NCBI GenBank assembly: GCA_035610365.1
Contig: CM069432.1
Coordinates: forward strand, 235,442,104-235,506,103
Direction: 5' to 3'
Source: Aquatica leii
Taxonomy: Eukaryota > Arthropoda > Insecta > Coleoptera > Lampyridae
DNA: 64,000 nucleotides
In this document: in pieces, positions 23,941 to 35,290 of the stretch
How positions within the stretch are numbered: the first letter of the stretch is position 1
How the letters are laid out: each line of letters starts with the position of its first letter
Notes under the pieces: model-generated
What the model saw: the letters and a program-made list of their open reading frames with translations, nothing else
Databases searched by the model: none
Told to the model about the DNA's origin: nothing
Position numbers and translations under genes: made by a program

Positions 23941-26075
23941 TCAATTAAGAAATATACGTACAAATAAAATGCCATTGTTTTGGAAATAAAACAAGGTAAC
24001 AATCTTCGCTAAAATGACAAAAAAATTTTTTTTCTCACTTTTAGTTTTGCAAACTTTTTTGTTATACATATCTTGTAAATTTACTTGGCCAGCAATTTCA
24101 TGCTCAATTGCCAAAATGGTCATACCATTGAGACGATTTTGTGTAATGGTTGAACGTAAAAAGGTCTTAATTAATTTTAACTTGGAGAAACTCCTTTCGC
24201 CACTTGCTACAGATATTGGTATTGTTAGCAGTATTATTATAGCAATAGTAAGGTTTGGGGCAAATTTTAATGTTGTAATTAAGCTCAGTACATTGCTTAG
24301 GCTTTCTTTTTTCCTCAAAAGTACAGATACTACTGAAATTTTCTCTGCTAATTCTACCCTATCTATATCAATAGAATCTTCGTCTGTTAAAATACATTCT
24401 AAATTCTTACAGTCTTTAAGTAGCATTTCTTTGGGTATGGTATTTAAATCGTATATATTGAAACGTTCAAGAAATTATTTGCAAATGCAAGAGCCTTCTA
24501 GAAGCTGTTATCAATTTTCTAGAAGATAAAGCGAAAAGTAGGGAACACTCGAGAAGGATTCGCCGATGTGTATAAATACCAAAGAGGGAAATCGTAGGTC
24601 AGTTATTGCTGGAATGCGAATACATCAGTGTTAAGAAGATTATCAAGTGGAAATAAATCGTTAGCATTTAATAATAGTAATTAGTTCGGTTAATTTAAAA
24701 GTGTACATATTTCTAGAATAAGTAAACGTATTTTTAGTCGTTTAAATAAATTAGTTTTTAATAATAAATACACAACAATATTATATAAGAATTCAAAATA
24801 GTTAATTTGATTATCAATTTGTTCAAATCTGGCATCTAGTGCATTTAGTATGCTTGATCCATTATAAAATAAAAAAATTCTATTTAATATTTTTCTTTTG
24901 GATCTTCCATCGGTTCATCTCGTGCTTCGTATCAGAAGTTCCTTTTCCTTCTTCTTACGCGGCGGTGTGTTATTGTTAATTCAAAATTAGCCTTCACGTC
25001 AATTTCTGTAGCAAGTTCTTTTGCATCAATAATAGTTTATTGAAGGACCATTCCGATCGAAGATTCTTGAAAATTATTTTGCAGTTTTGTAAAAGATCAA
25101 GTGCAGAAGCTAAATCAAAATCTTTTGTTTGCATCAACTTGCTTAATTGATTAATGCAATTTAGTATTTTATACCAAATAACTAATGAATACAAAAACTT
25201 ACATAGTTTAATACAATTTAATAAACCCTTATTCTCTTATTAAATTATCAATCTCTTGGTTTTTGTATATGCCTAGCAAGGCATTGTATACATCTCCCAA
25301 ATGGAATCTTAAAGACATTAAGGCTCCTATTCTACTCTCCCATCTAGTATTACTCAATGGTTTGAACTTTGAACATGATTTAAAGTATTGCCCACCGAAA
25401 AGTAAATGCCGAAAAAATAAATATAGTTTTGGGACCATATTAAAGAAATTAGCGGCTTCCAAAAAGCTCGCGAATTATATTATTTAATTCTAGATTGTAC
25501 TGTTTTATCGCCTCTCATATCGAACCCGTTGTCATGTCCCTGTCCTCTTACATCCTGCAAATTTAAACCCAATAAGTCATTAAGTTCTTCAATTATATCA
25601 GTCATTTGTTTTCCTGTGGATCTTTCGACTGGTAAGAAGCCTAAAAAACTTTTATTAACTTTAATTTCAACATCAGTGTCAAATTTATTGATTGAAACAT
25701 ATCTGATTACAAGAGTCATTTGCTCTACCTTTACTAATGTCAGAAGTACAATCTAAAATTATGGAAAAATATTTGGATTTTTAATTTCGTCAATAATATG
25801 AGACTTGACATTTTGATGCAAAGGATCTATTATCTCGTTTTGTATATTTTTAATAAGATAGTGAGCTTTAGTCTCTTCTTTTTTGAGCACTCTACGAACG
25901 TGCTCTTCCATAATGGGATCAAATTCAGATAGCAACTCAACTATTTTTAAGAAATTAGCATTATCATATTCAAACTTTTACCAAGCATTTTAGTAATTGC
26001 TACAATTCTTAGAAGCACTTCGTACCAATGCGTTCTCATCAGGAATATCGTTTTGTCTCGTCTGTAGTTTGGTAC
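23941..26075 (-). pseudogene. hAT transposase relic (ZMYM/TTF-type hAT), split by a solo LTR
   Basis: Read on the minus strand from about 26075: HWYEVLLRIVAITKMLGK, NFLKIVELLSEFDPIMEEHV, then LVIRYVSINKFDTDVEIKV, LQDVRGQGHDNGFDMRG (about 25530-25580), FKPLSNTRWESRIGALMSL near 25340-25400, SILNALDARFEQIDNQINYF near 24790-24850, and the hAT dimerisation end SVASGERSFSKLKLIKTFLR, LAIEHEI near 24100-24250. Order and motifs match full-length insect hAT proteins with RGQxYDNG and TRWESR signatures. A solo LTR (24459-24777) interrupts the gene between NYFEF and NIYDLNTIP. Several stops and frame changes occur. The N-terminal zinc finger was not found. Confidence 0.8.
24459..24777 (+). mobile_element. 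Solo LTR, family S, copy A (fossil)
   Basis: Starts TGAAACG and ends ACAACA with flanking atat on both sides (24455-24458 and 24778-24781), as for a 4-bp target duplication. TATAAATA lies at 24571-24578, an initiator-like gtcagttattg follows about 30 bp later, and AATAAA-type signals lie near the end, so sense is plus. Three TTCnnGAA motifs occur at 24466, 24496 and 24517. It sits inside the hAT relic and therefore inserted after it. 4-bp duplication suits Ty3/Gypsy (BEL/Pao also possible). No internal region remains. Confidence 0.82.
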
Positions 26076-26080
26076 GAAGT
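26017..26080. repeat. 12-bp inverted repeat at the hAT/Harbinger junction
   Basis: acttcgtaccaa at 26017-26028 is exactly inverted as ttggtacgaagt at 26069-26080. It lies where the two relics meet and may be a remnant of a terminal repeat or chance. Confidence 0.5.
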
Positions 26081-27040
26081 CCTCTGCTCAAATATGTAAA
26101 TCGTCTTTTCCAAACACCAAACACTCGTTCAACAAGTTTATAGTGCTTTTATGTGCCCTATTGTAATTTTCTTTTCCATTCTTGCAGTACGTATAAGTAG
26201 GGTTGGTAAATATGTTCAACAGACATAACCATTATCACCCAAAAACAAACCTCTTCAAAAAGCACTCTTGCACTGCTACGATCAAAAATAAGACTTTCAT
26301 GACTTTATCCCGGGATATCGGACTACAATATCCAAAATTTCCATTTTGGTTCCAGCTACAACCTAAATGTAAAGGGATTTATTATAAAAACAAAACTCTC
26401 TCAAGAAACACTACAAATAAAGTCTCTTGTACGTTTAGGAAGTAATAACTTTTTTGATTTCTAAAAACTTAAGCATTTTCACCACCAAAATTTTAAATTG
26501 GCACATAGATACAATCTATAACACCAAATACACAGGAAAAACCAGCAATATCTTGAAATAACGCTATAGTTTGTCGCTGTGCAGCTTCCGAAACAGGAAA
26601 CCTTATAAATAATGGTAATTTTTCTGCAAGTAGAATTGAAACTCTTTTAAATATAATGCTAGCAGATGCTTGGCTAACACCTTGAATATCACTTGATACT
26701 TGCTAGAACAGATATAAAAAAGTGTTAATAAAAAATTGCAATTCAGATTTAATGCATACCTGAAAATTGCCAGTTGCATAAAATCTGAGAGCTATTAGCA
26801 ATTGAATCAGAGGTGATATTGGTAAACTTCTGTTATCATTTTTTGTAACTGATTACTAACGAGTGGTAAAATAGTTTCTATTACCACAACTACACTAAAA
26901 CGAAATCGTCAGCAGAATTCCGACTACGCATAAAATTCCTAATGTACCGTTTTGGTAAACGGCTATCTCAGATTTCACGTTCTTCTTCTTCTTTTTCTTC
27001 TTCTTGTAGAATTTCCACATATTCTCAAAAATCTTCCATT
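26030..27040 (-). pseudogene. PIF/Harbinger (HARBI1-like) transposase relic
   Basis: Minus-strand start MEDF at 27037-27040, then a Glu-rich patch and LPKRYIRNFMRSRNSADDF (about 26890-26945). The conserved core is ISPLIQLLIALRFYATGNFQ near 26760-26825, VSSDIQGVSQASASIIFKRV near 26630-26700, EAAQRQTIALFQDIAGFSCV near 26535-26595 and IDCIYVPI, the first catalytic Asp position. A short region between GNFQ and VSSD (about 26703-26762) may be an intron. Further down FRNQKSYYFLNVQ and YNRAHKSTINLLNECLVFG-like text lead to LSRGLRTKLQT near 26070-26100. Many stops and frame changes. It abuts the hAT relic at about 26030-26075. Confidence 0.75.
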
Positions 27041-27147
27041 TTAAATATATGAATGAATACAATGTGTTTAGAGGTATTTACTAACGTCAACACATATCCC
27101 ATGTTTAAGACGGTCTTAAGTCGAGGTTGGGGGCGTCTTAAGCTTAA

Positions 27148-27364
27148 CACTTTGACTGCTAATGGTGAGTGAAATTATAACCCCAGGAGCTGCTCGCAAT
27201 TTTTGTTTCGTGTCTTTAAAAAACATCAAATGGTGATAGGTATGTGTACAATAAAGACTTTTGAAAAATATTTTTTAATAAAATTACGAGAACGCACCTG
27301 TGCGTCGGGCGCATCTCACAAAGAAAGCAGCTGACGCGTTGGCGCGTCGTTAGCACTCAAAGTG
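27148..27364. mobile_element. piggyBac-like MITE
   Basis: TTAA on both sides (27144-27147 and 27365-27368) flanks a 217-bp non-coding unit whose ends are inverted: cactttgactgctaatgg at the left, and cgttagcactcaaagtg at the right. TTAA duplication with C(A/C)C-TTTG termini is the piggyBac pattern. The inner right part is GC-rich with repeated GCGTC text. Confidence 0.75.
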
Positions 27365-27368
27365 TTAA

Positions 27369-27726
27369 GCACTGCTCAAGATCACAGTTGAACTTAAAAA
27401 GCATCTATAAAACGTAATTCTTAAACTTAACCCAATCTTACCTTAGGTAAAGTTTGGTTTATAAATACAGGCATTAAAGTGCTTTGATATTCCTGCTCAT
27501 AGAAGAACTTTAAAAAAATTTTGTGTCTCATTCAGGAGGAAATGAATATACAACTTTAACAGCATTCTAGACAGGTGCATAGTAATATAAAGAAACTTAA
27601 AATGTTAAATTTATTGTCAAAGTTGATACATTTTGTAATAAATGTAGGTTGTGTGTAAATTTTAGTAAAAGGTATTTTATTACTAATAAGTTTAATTTGA
27701 GTATATATAATTGCTTCACTACAATT
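27369..27726. other. Spacer without gene
   Basis: No feature recognised between the MITE and the hAT element. Confidence 0.45.
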
Positions 27727-28199
27727 TAGGGTTGCCATCCGTCCGGATTTCCCCGGACATGTAAGGTTTTACAGGGCGTCCGGGGAAATCCGGGCGCAAT
27801 TATAGAACATGTCCGGATTTCGCCACGACGTAAAAGTAAAGACGTAGAAACTGAAAATTCACATATTTCTCAATCATTTCCAACACCGTTGTTATTGAGA
27901 AAATGGCTTTTCAGGGAACGTCAAACACGATCCACACCGCGAGCGCTACCGATAAGTAACAGTAGCGCTTTCCGCTTTCGGCTACGTCCGGTGAATGTGA
28001 CCAACATTGTTCGTATCGCTATCGCAACTAACACGCATTACGCAACAGTTGCTTATGATTCGTCTCGTTATAGAGACGTGGTTATCGAACGCTGCATAAA
28101 AACTCTTAAGTGTGAAGTGTGAGTAACTGCAACAATTTAAGTTACCATTAGGTATATTTTGTCTAAGATACAATAACATTAATTTATAAATATATAAGA

Positions 28200-30133
28200 A
28201 TGCCGAAACGTCATTGCAAGGTTTCTGATGATTATTTCAAAGAGTTTCCCTCAATAAAAAAGGGAAAAACTGACGACGAAGTATGTTGCGAAATTTGCAA
28301 CTGCTACATTAACATTACCCACAAAGGAAAAAAAGATATTGTAAACCACAATGAAACAAATAAACACAAAAAAAATCTGCGAGGTCAGTCGGAAACTTCA
28401 GGTTTACAAAATTTTGTATTAAAAACTAAAACAAAAATGAAGATATGATAAGGACCGCTGAAGCTACTTTGGCGTACCATACAGTGGAACACCACCATTC
28501 TTTTAACCCGATGGATTGTATGTCAAAGGTAATAACGAAACTTTCAATATTTTCGTAAATTTTTAATTCGGCATTTTTTCAGATTATTAAAAAATTTTTA
28601 ATGACTCGGAAATTGGAAAAAAATTAACTTGTGCCAGAACAAAAACCGAAGCGATAATTAAGGGGGTTCTAGAGCCCCATTCATTAAAATTTATTAATAA
28701 ACAACTAAATGAAATTCTCTACGTTGGTGTGTCTACAGATGCAAGCAACCACAATTCAGTTAAAATGTTTCCCATATTAATCCAATATTTTGATCAACAC
28801 AGCGGAATGAAAATAAAAGTGGTTGATTTGCAGAGCATTACTGGAGAAACTTCAGAAATGGTTTCTGAAATGCTCATATCCTCTTTAGAAAAATTAAAAT
28901 TAACAGAAAAGTGCATTGCATTTTCAGGAGATAATTGCAACACAAACTTTGGTGGTATGAGAAGGACCTGTACAAACAACATTTTCTTTAGACTCAAGGC
29001 AAAATTTAACGAAAAGTTGGTGGGGGTGGGCTGCCCGGCGCATATTCTCAATAACACCATTCACACCTGCTGTGATTCCCTGCCCTTTGCCGATCTAGAA
29101 AGTATTGTGTTTAAAATATTTAATTATTTTAATATTTATACTGTGAGAGTGGCGTCTCTGAGAGAGTTCTGCGACTTTGTTGGCAGTGGCTACCAACAGC
29201 TTCTACCATTCTAAAGCAAGATGGTTATCTTTATTCCCAGCCATAAAGAGACTTTTAAAAATGTTCGACGCACTTAAAGCTTACATTCTATCTGAAAATA
29301 GTCTTCCTTACCTCCTCTTATCTTTTTTTGAAAATAAATTTTCTGAAGCCCACTTATTTTTTGTAGATTCTTTAATGACAATTTTTCATAGTAACATAGA
29401 ACGCATGGAACGCCATGAAAATTCTATTATTGAGGTAATGGATATTCTAAACTCTGTTTTGAATAGGTTAGAGGAGAGATTGAAACATTCATTCCTACCA
29501 CTCAAAGTGAAAGACATTTTAAAGAAATTAACTGAAGATGGTTTTGAAGATGAGGTCCTTGTTTTCAAGAATAATGTTTTTGGGTTTTATGAGAAAGCAA
29601 TCGAATATTTAAGTAACTGGATTAAGCCATTTGATGCGTTTAAGGTGTTTAATTGGTTAAACCTTAAAGACCTAGATAAACTTAACTGGAAAGCTGATAT
29701 AATTCCCTCAATTTCCTATCTGTTGGAAAAAGGAGTAGAATTACAGGATTCAAAACTTTTTGACCAATTCACTGCATTAAAAAATTATTGTGTAATCAAT
29801 AAACATCCAAACGAGAACACTCTGCCCTCTCATAAAAAATGGGTTCAATACTTTTCTTCCTGCAAATCTTCAGAAGTATATTCTAAAGTATTAAAAATTT
29901 GCCAGTTTTTCTATGCCTTGACAGCACATAATGCTAACGTTGAAAGGGTATTTTCTCTAATCGGTGCCCAGTAGACCAAAAAAAGAAACAGGCTTCAACT
30001 TGAGACCATAAAAAATATGATTTTCACAAAATTCAAATATAACTACTCCTGCATGGAATTTTACGATTTTATAATGAGGCCAGGACAGTCGCAACTCTTG
30101 GAAGAAATCCGCTCAAAGAATAAACATTTGTAG
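28200..30133 (+). pseudogene. hAT transposase with BED-like finger and one intron, lightly broken
   Basis: ATG 28200 opens MPKRHCKVSDDYFKEFPSIK, followed by a BED-like finger (EVCCEICNCYINITHKGKKD, then H-x4-H in HNETNKHKKN). After an A-run frame change near 28440, RTAEATLAYHTVEHHHSF reads to a GT at 28529; a 54-bp intron to AG 28581-28582 restores CMSK-IIKKFL. The core has VGVSTDASNHNSVKMFPI (first Asp, near 28725), FSGDNCNTNFGG (28920 on), VGCPAHILNNTIHTCCDSL near 29020-29085 and KARWLSLFPAIKRLL near 29215-29260. The dimerisation end is LTAHNANVERVFSLIGAQ just before a stop at 29972-29974 that replaces the expected Trp codon; readable coding continues to about 30133. Three frame changes and this one stop are the main lesions. 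Confidence 0.87.
28529..28582 (+). other. 54-bp intron in the hAT transposase
   Basis: GTAATAACG at the donor and a T-rich tract ending TTTTTTCAG at the acceptor; removing it joins the conserved CMSK and IIKKFL segments. Size is usual for insect introns. Confidence 0.65.
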
Positions 30134-30514
30134 ATAATAGATACATATAGCAATAATTTTTTTAATTGTACAAATATTTTGTTATTTATTATCTTTGCCG
30201 GTATGTTTTGAGTTTTTTGTTGTTTTATGACTATATTTTTGAGTTCGTTTTTGTTTTATGAATAATAACTTGAATTTTTCGTTGTTTTATTGTTTTATAA
30301 AAATATATTTTTGGCTTTTTTGGGCTTTTCAATATACTTTACCTTTTTACAGGCAAAAAACATATTTCAGGCTTTTTCCTGAACGTTAAGATAAGCGCGT
30401 CTAGCGATTAAAAAAAATCGCAAAAAGGTGTATTGCTTGTCCGGATTTTGTCCGAAATTTGATTTACTCCTGTCCGGAGATTTAATTTCTAGAGATGGCA
30501 ACCCTACTACAATT

Positions 30515-31789
30515 GTTTCTGTAATTTATGCAAATTAATCTATCTACAATTTTATGAAACCTGAACTTAAAAATTCCACTGTTTAAAAATAATTGGATGT
30601 TAAATATTTCAAACTTAATTAATCAAACAAAATACAAATATTTGTTTTACTTTAAAACACATATTTAACTTTATTTTTTTATTATCAATATCAAATTTTT
30701 AAATTTATAGTATATTTAAAAAAACCGTTTATGCACGTTTTAATTAGCATTTACTTAATTTTACATTTACCAATAATTCGAACACAAAAATTTATATCTA
30801 AAAAGTCTTAAGGTAAGCACACAAAAATTCTAGTCGGTTAAAGTTATTTTTAACATAAAATAAATTTCGTGTGTATAATACATTTCTACAACAAAGATTT
30901 ATTAAAGTGAATGTGTACGCAATAACATTACAAATATAGAATTTCACAAGTAAACGCACTTTTATATTCTAAGAAGCGCCAAAAGCAGCTTATAACTTTT
31001 CCACTTTCAACCTTATAAAATGTATTTTTAAAAAGAACTTATTAAGAAATACAATTTATTATAAAAAAAATTCTAAATTGATTATTAATGAGCGATTTAC
31101 AAACTTTTTACCGTTTACTGTATATCAATACCTACCACAGTCAATATTATAAAGTTACTATATACTGAAGTGAATAAAAGATATTTTTCATAAATGTACG
31201 AAAAAAAAATTTTGTATATATTTTACATTGAACTTTGGCATGTTAAGTATCTTTTTACAAAACTTTTCTAAGCTCTTTCATCTTAAGTTCCCGTGACGCT
31301 TTATTAAAAGTTATAACATTTGATTTCTTGTTACCATAAATCAATTTTTATGTACATAAGTTTCGAATTTTAAAACTTCTATTCCACAATAACTTATTTT
31401 ATTACCTATCTATCTTTATTAAAGTCTTTAACGTATTTTCTATGTAGTTTGCACAAATAATTTATATGAAAGGCGAATTTGTCAACTCACGTATTGATTT
31501 TTATAAAAATTTCATATATTATTTATAAAACATTTCTATTAGTTAACTATTAGCTTGAGTTAGTGCAGACTCCCGCAATCAAGAAGAAATCAAAAGAATA
31601 ACTTATTATGTTTATTTATTTTTTTTTTAGGCTCTAGTATTTTAAATGCTATCAAATTTCTAGTTTGTTTTAATTAAACACAGAAAAAGTTAACATTTAT
31701 TTCCGATAACTTTAAACTTTTTTTGAATAATTGTTGTTAAAATGGGTGTATATAGTTCTTACAGTATTTGATTGAAAATATAACAAATT
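30515..31789. other. Gene-free AT-rich stretch
   Basis: No coding pattern or repeat pair recognised. Confidence 0.5.
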
Positions 31790-33060
31790 TTTTTCACCAC
31801 GTCTAATTTTAGCCTTTTACAAGTGAAAATTTGGCAAATCATCTTAGGGACATTATCGTAGAGTAGAACTTGACGAGAATATTAATAGTTTCTGATAATG
31901 TAGCAAATATTAAAAAAACAATTAAAGAAAATCTATGACTTGAACACTTTGGTTGTTTTACTTACACGATAAACCTGATAACACAAGATGCATTAAAACT
32001 TATTTAGGAATTATTAGAAAGAGTTCAAGTTGCTTATTTTAAACAAAGCACCACTATAACTGCAAAGTTTAGGGAACAACAAACAAAACTTCTCAATACA
32101 ACGACACCAAAAAAATTCGTTCAAAATGTATCAACTCGATGGAATTGCACCTGCTACATGATGGAAAGATTCGTGGAACTAGAAGAACCTATTACAAGAA
32201 TATCAAGGGTGAAAGGGTGTCAGAATATCTAAAGGCTAAAAGGAATAAAAACAACAAGAAGAAAAGAATAATAGCAAGGTTAAAATGTGGGAATAAAGAC
32301 TTAGGAAGTAAACACTGGAAAAAAGATGAAGAAAAGATGTGCAGACTACGTGGAGATGAGATGGAGGACCTTAACCACATGAGAGATAAATGCAGAGAAT
32401 TAAGAGAAGAGGTTAGGAAAATAGAAGAAATTTTAGACAAAAACGGAAATGGAGCGGAGTGGATGGAAGAAGTATGAAGAAGGAGGCAACAGCTAAGAGA
32501 AGAGGAGGAAATGTAATAAATGTAAATAGAATATAATGTAATGTAAATGTAAAAAAAGGGTGGAGGGAGTAAAATTGTAAATAGAGAAAACATGATTTAC
32601 TTTATAAACTAATTAGGTAAACAAATAAAGTTAAACTTATATAGAACTAGAAAAACCTATTCGGACAACCATGGCTTTAATCGCTACAAAAACATTCCCA
32701 GTAATACCGGTAGAAGGTTGGAAACTTTTCAAAACAAATTGTAAACATTGTTAAACCCATGGAGTCGTTAACGATTAATATAAATAGTCAGAATTATATG
32801 ATTGCCTCTTCTGTTATTGTAATGAAAAATGGGGTTGTGTTGTTATAGAAACTCCTGAAGATCCATTGCAATGGTGGAAAATAAATAAATTTTCCATATT
32901 TTTCAAAGCTGGTGAAAGAACGACTTATTACGATAGCATCTTCAGTACCTAGCGAAAGAGTTTTTTTAAAAGCAGGACAACTGCTGTGGAAAAGACAACA
33001 AACTAAGTGCAAAAAATGTAAAAAGCTTTTGTTCTTAAGATATGAACAGTGACTATTTTT
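31790..33060 (+). pseudogene. hAT transposase relic (ZBED1-type), split by a LINE
   Basis: Upstream part: LIVSDNVANIKKTIKENL and HFGCFTYTINLITQDALKL (31880-32010), VAYFKQSTTITAKFREQQTK, and VSTRWNCTCYMMERFVELEEP up to about 32193. After the inserted LINE the same frame region continues as ELEKPIRTTMALIATKTFPV (32643 on). The C-terminal dimerisation block follows, WWK-x-NKFPYFSKL-like text, then ASSVPSERVFLKAGQLLWKR near 32930-32995 and KKLLFLRYEQ to 33050. The SVPSERVFSKAG signature is diagnostic of hAT. A central segment is missing and several frame changes occur. Confidence 0.8.
32194..32642 (+). mobile_element. 5'-truncated LINE 3' end inserted in the hAT relic
   Basis: About 449 bp flanked by a 19-bp target duplication (ggaactagaagaacctatt at 32175-32193, agaactagaaaaacctatt at 32643-32661, two differences). 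It encodes the basic C-terminal tail of an ORF2: RIIARLKCGNKDLGSKHWKK and EEKMCRLRGDEMEDLNHM with the Cys/His knuckle pattern seen in insect LINE ORF2 ends; stop at 32475-32477, then a G/A-rich 3' region. Extreme 5' truncation with a long direct repeat is the normal signature of target-primed reverse transcription. Confidence 0.82.
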
Positions 33061-33356
33061 ATAATTATGTTATCTAGGTTTAAATTTGTATATCTTAGTT
33101 TTTACTATTGTAATTTTGTATTTATTGTATTGTATTTAATTCAGTTAAAATATTTTTATTTTTATAAATACAGGAAATATCTGTTTTCATTCTAAGACTT
33201 GTCAATTTTTAAGTCATATTGGGACTTGTTGTTTTTGATAACAATAACCGAATTATAACAATATCCGATGTACAAAATAATTGTTTATTACAGTCGTAAT
33301 TAATAGATGTGTCTTATGACTCATACTTGACCGAATAGAAAATTAATATAATACAG

Positions 33357-33731
33357 TGTAACGATTATTATTACTAATTTATTTATACTAAAAATATGTA
33401 CACGTTTATAACTAACCGAACTAATTAAATCTAAGGATATTTAATACAAACACTTACGCTAATTTTATATAGTACACTCGCCGAAAGATAAAGTCCGCGA
33501 ATAACTTCTGTTTATCTAAACACTTACAGTTATTTATTTAAACTTGAATAATCTTATTAACACTGCCGACTTCGAATTACTGAAATAACTGTCCTATGAT
33601 TTGTTGGTGCCGCATTTATACATTTTGTGCAAACGTTCGAGAATTTTTTATATCTTTCGGTGAACGTTTTGGAAATGCGCCAGAACCTCGTGAAAGTTCT
33701 CGGGCTTGAGAATAATTTCTCGAACGTTTCA
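33357..33731 (-). mobile_element. Solo LTR, family S, copy C (fossil)
   Basis: On the plus strand it runs TGTAACG ... CGTTTCA; read in sense (minus) it begins TGAAACGTTCGAGAAATT like copies A and B. Sense-strand TATA is the inverse of catttata at 33613-33620. Flanks acag and atag differ by one base, a decayed 4-bp duplication. TTCnnGAA motifs at 33636 and 33717. Confidence 0.78.
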
Positions 33732-33749
33732 ATAGTATACTTATTTCAC

Positions 33750-34140
33750 TTATTTCTTTCTTATCACTCTTTTCTTAAAAAGATATGCAAGCAAGTAGCT
33801 ACTATAATTATTTCACTTCCCGGCAAGTTTTTTCGTCCAGGTATTTTTAACGTGGCATCATTCAAAACTTTTCCTAGTACCGAATTTTTGAAAATTCCTC
33901 CTTCGCTATTTTTTCCGTAAGCGCCAACATCAATGGTAATAAATGAGGTGCAGATTTTCAGAAAACAGCTTGTCCATATTAACATGTTTTCAGGAGAGCA
34001 CAAAAACTACCCTGCATTTAAGGAATAACTTTAAGTGTTCATGCCTGTGCCAATAAATGTGAAAAAACATGTACAATTTGGACACAATTTGAACGACTGA
34101 AGTACATTTTACAGAAAAATACAAAAATGTCTTGGACTTA
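33750..34140 (-). pseudogene. PIF/Harbinger transposase fragment
   Basis: Minus-strand text FITIDVGAYGKNSEGGIFKN and SVLGKVLNDATLKIPGRKNL (about 33830-33960) is the segment after the first catalytic Asp in Harbinger nucleases (usual form DIGAYGRNSDGGIF). Upstream, GTGMNT and CSPENM-like text near 33985-34060 fits the region just before it. Both ends are lost; the solo LTR at 33357-33731 lies just beyond its downstream end. Confidence 0.68.
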
Positions 34141-34399
34141 ACGCGGTTTGCATGTCAGACAATGCTATTTGAACGTCAGAAACTTTATTATGATTTTATA
34201 CATAGTTTTAATAAACACATTTACACAAATTGTATATCCTCCTCGTCTGCACATGTGCAATCGTCACTCTCTTCGGCATTTGCATTCTCTTCGCCATTAG
34301 TGTTATTGTTTCATCCATGTTAGCTCTGGATCTTCTGTCCGTTTTTCTACGGCAATGGCCACCACAAGACTTCTAATGCTATCAACCTGGGTAGTTCAG

Positions 34400-35290
34400 G
34401 CAGAACAATATGCTTAAACGTTTTCTAGGTTCAACAAGCTTTGGTATTTCTTGGTTTCATCATCATTACGATACAATGTCTCAGTTTTGACAAGCACTTG
34501 GTTGGTACCTCTCTTGAAAAGAATTCTTTTTGCAGCACTTATTCTTGTGACCTTTTTTAAATATTGCAGAAGGTGTTTAATGTCTATTAGATTCCACTCG
34601 ACCCCAAGCCTTCTCACATCTCTAACAGCAGAGTACATTTCCCAGTAAGTTTCTGGTTGTTTTATAATAGTTTTGGCTCTTATGAGCTTTTCTACCTTTC
34701 CAAACACTCTGTCTGCGGGCAAGTAAAAGTGCCCTCGTACTGGGAACAAAATACTAATCTCGGTTATGATTTTGGGTGCAAACGTGATGTTCCATCCAAC
34801 TATAAAAGATGGGATTTGCTGAAGTGTTTCCAACCATACAAAAAAAATATAGAGCAAGCTGTAGAGCGTAAAACGCATCTTTTATTGGCACTTTGGGTAA
34901 AACCTGCACTTGTAGGTCAAACCAAGACGTCAAAGCATTTGCAAGAGTTTCATTCATGAGTTTGTGAAATTGTTTCGGTCTGACTTTATGCATATTAAGT
35001 TCCATCTTTAGTCGCCTTTTGTCACTTTCTGCTTCGGCATTATTAATTTGGTTTTGCGTTCGAATGCAATACCCACACACATCAGTAGCTGGGGTGCCGA
35101 ATCCAATATTAAAATCTTTGTTGAATATTCTTGAGAAGTATTTGTAATGAACCTGTGACTTTAGCTTTAGGTCATACGAACCTTGCACGGCCAACTCACA
35201 CAGTCGGAGGTAGGGGAGGTTCAAGGATATTATACTTAAGGGCGCCAGATCAATCCGAATTAACACTTCTGCCTCGATCACGACAGACGG
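34400..35290 (-). pseudogene. Truncated copy of an arthropod multicopy gene family (DUF7869-like)
   Basis: Upstream part (35281 to about 34755): HYKYFSRIFNKDFNIGFGTP, then VCGYCIRTQNQINNAEAESD, a heptad-like charged stretch, and FDLQVQVLPKVPIKDAFYAL. Downstream part (about 34790 to 34414): ILFPVRGHFYLPADRVFGKV and EKLIRAKTIIKQPETYWEMY. From memory this is the pattern of large uncharacterised protein families (DUF7869 type, RNase-H-like fold suspected) found in many copies in insects and other invertebrates. The middle part, which usually carries the D-GCxGQNKN motif, is deleted at the junction near 34760-34790. Probably mobile-element-derived; function unknown. Confidence 0.55.

Larger units (their letters stand above)
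27727..30506 (+). mobile_element. Bounded hAT transposon, 2.78 kb
   Basis: A perfect 8-bp duplication CTACAATT (27719-27726 and 30507-30514) flanks the element. TIRs begin TAGGGTTGCCATC at the left and end GATGGCAACCCTA at the right (one base differs in the last positions). Subterminal copies of the word gtccgga/tccggac recur at both ends (27741-27825 and 30430-30480), as hAT transposase binding sites often do. One transposase gene on the plus strand fills the interior. The perfect target duplication implies a fairly recent insertion. Confidence 0.93.

Noticed and set aside
24014-24529. Plus-strand frame of 171 codons
   Set aside because: It is the shadow of the hAT C-terminal domain on the minus strand and runs into the solo LTR.
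27889-28122. Plus-strand Arg-rich frame upstream of the hAT transposase
   Set aside because: No family resemblance; it lies in the 5' leader of the hAT element before the BED-finger start.
32192-32593. Minus-strand Ser/Leu/Phe-rich frame of 133 codons
   Set aside because: Antisense of the basic, Lys/Glu-rich LINE ORF2 tail.
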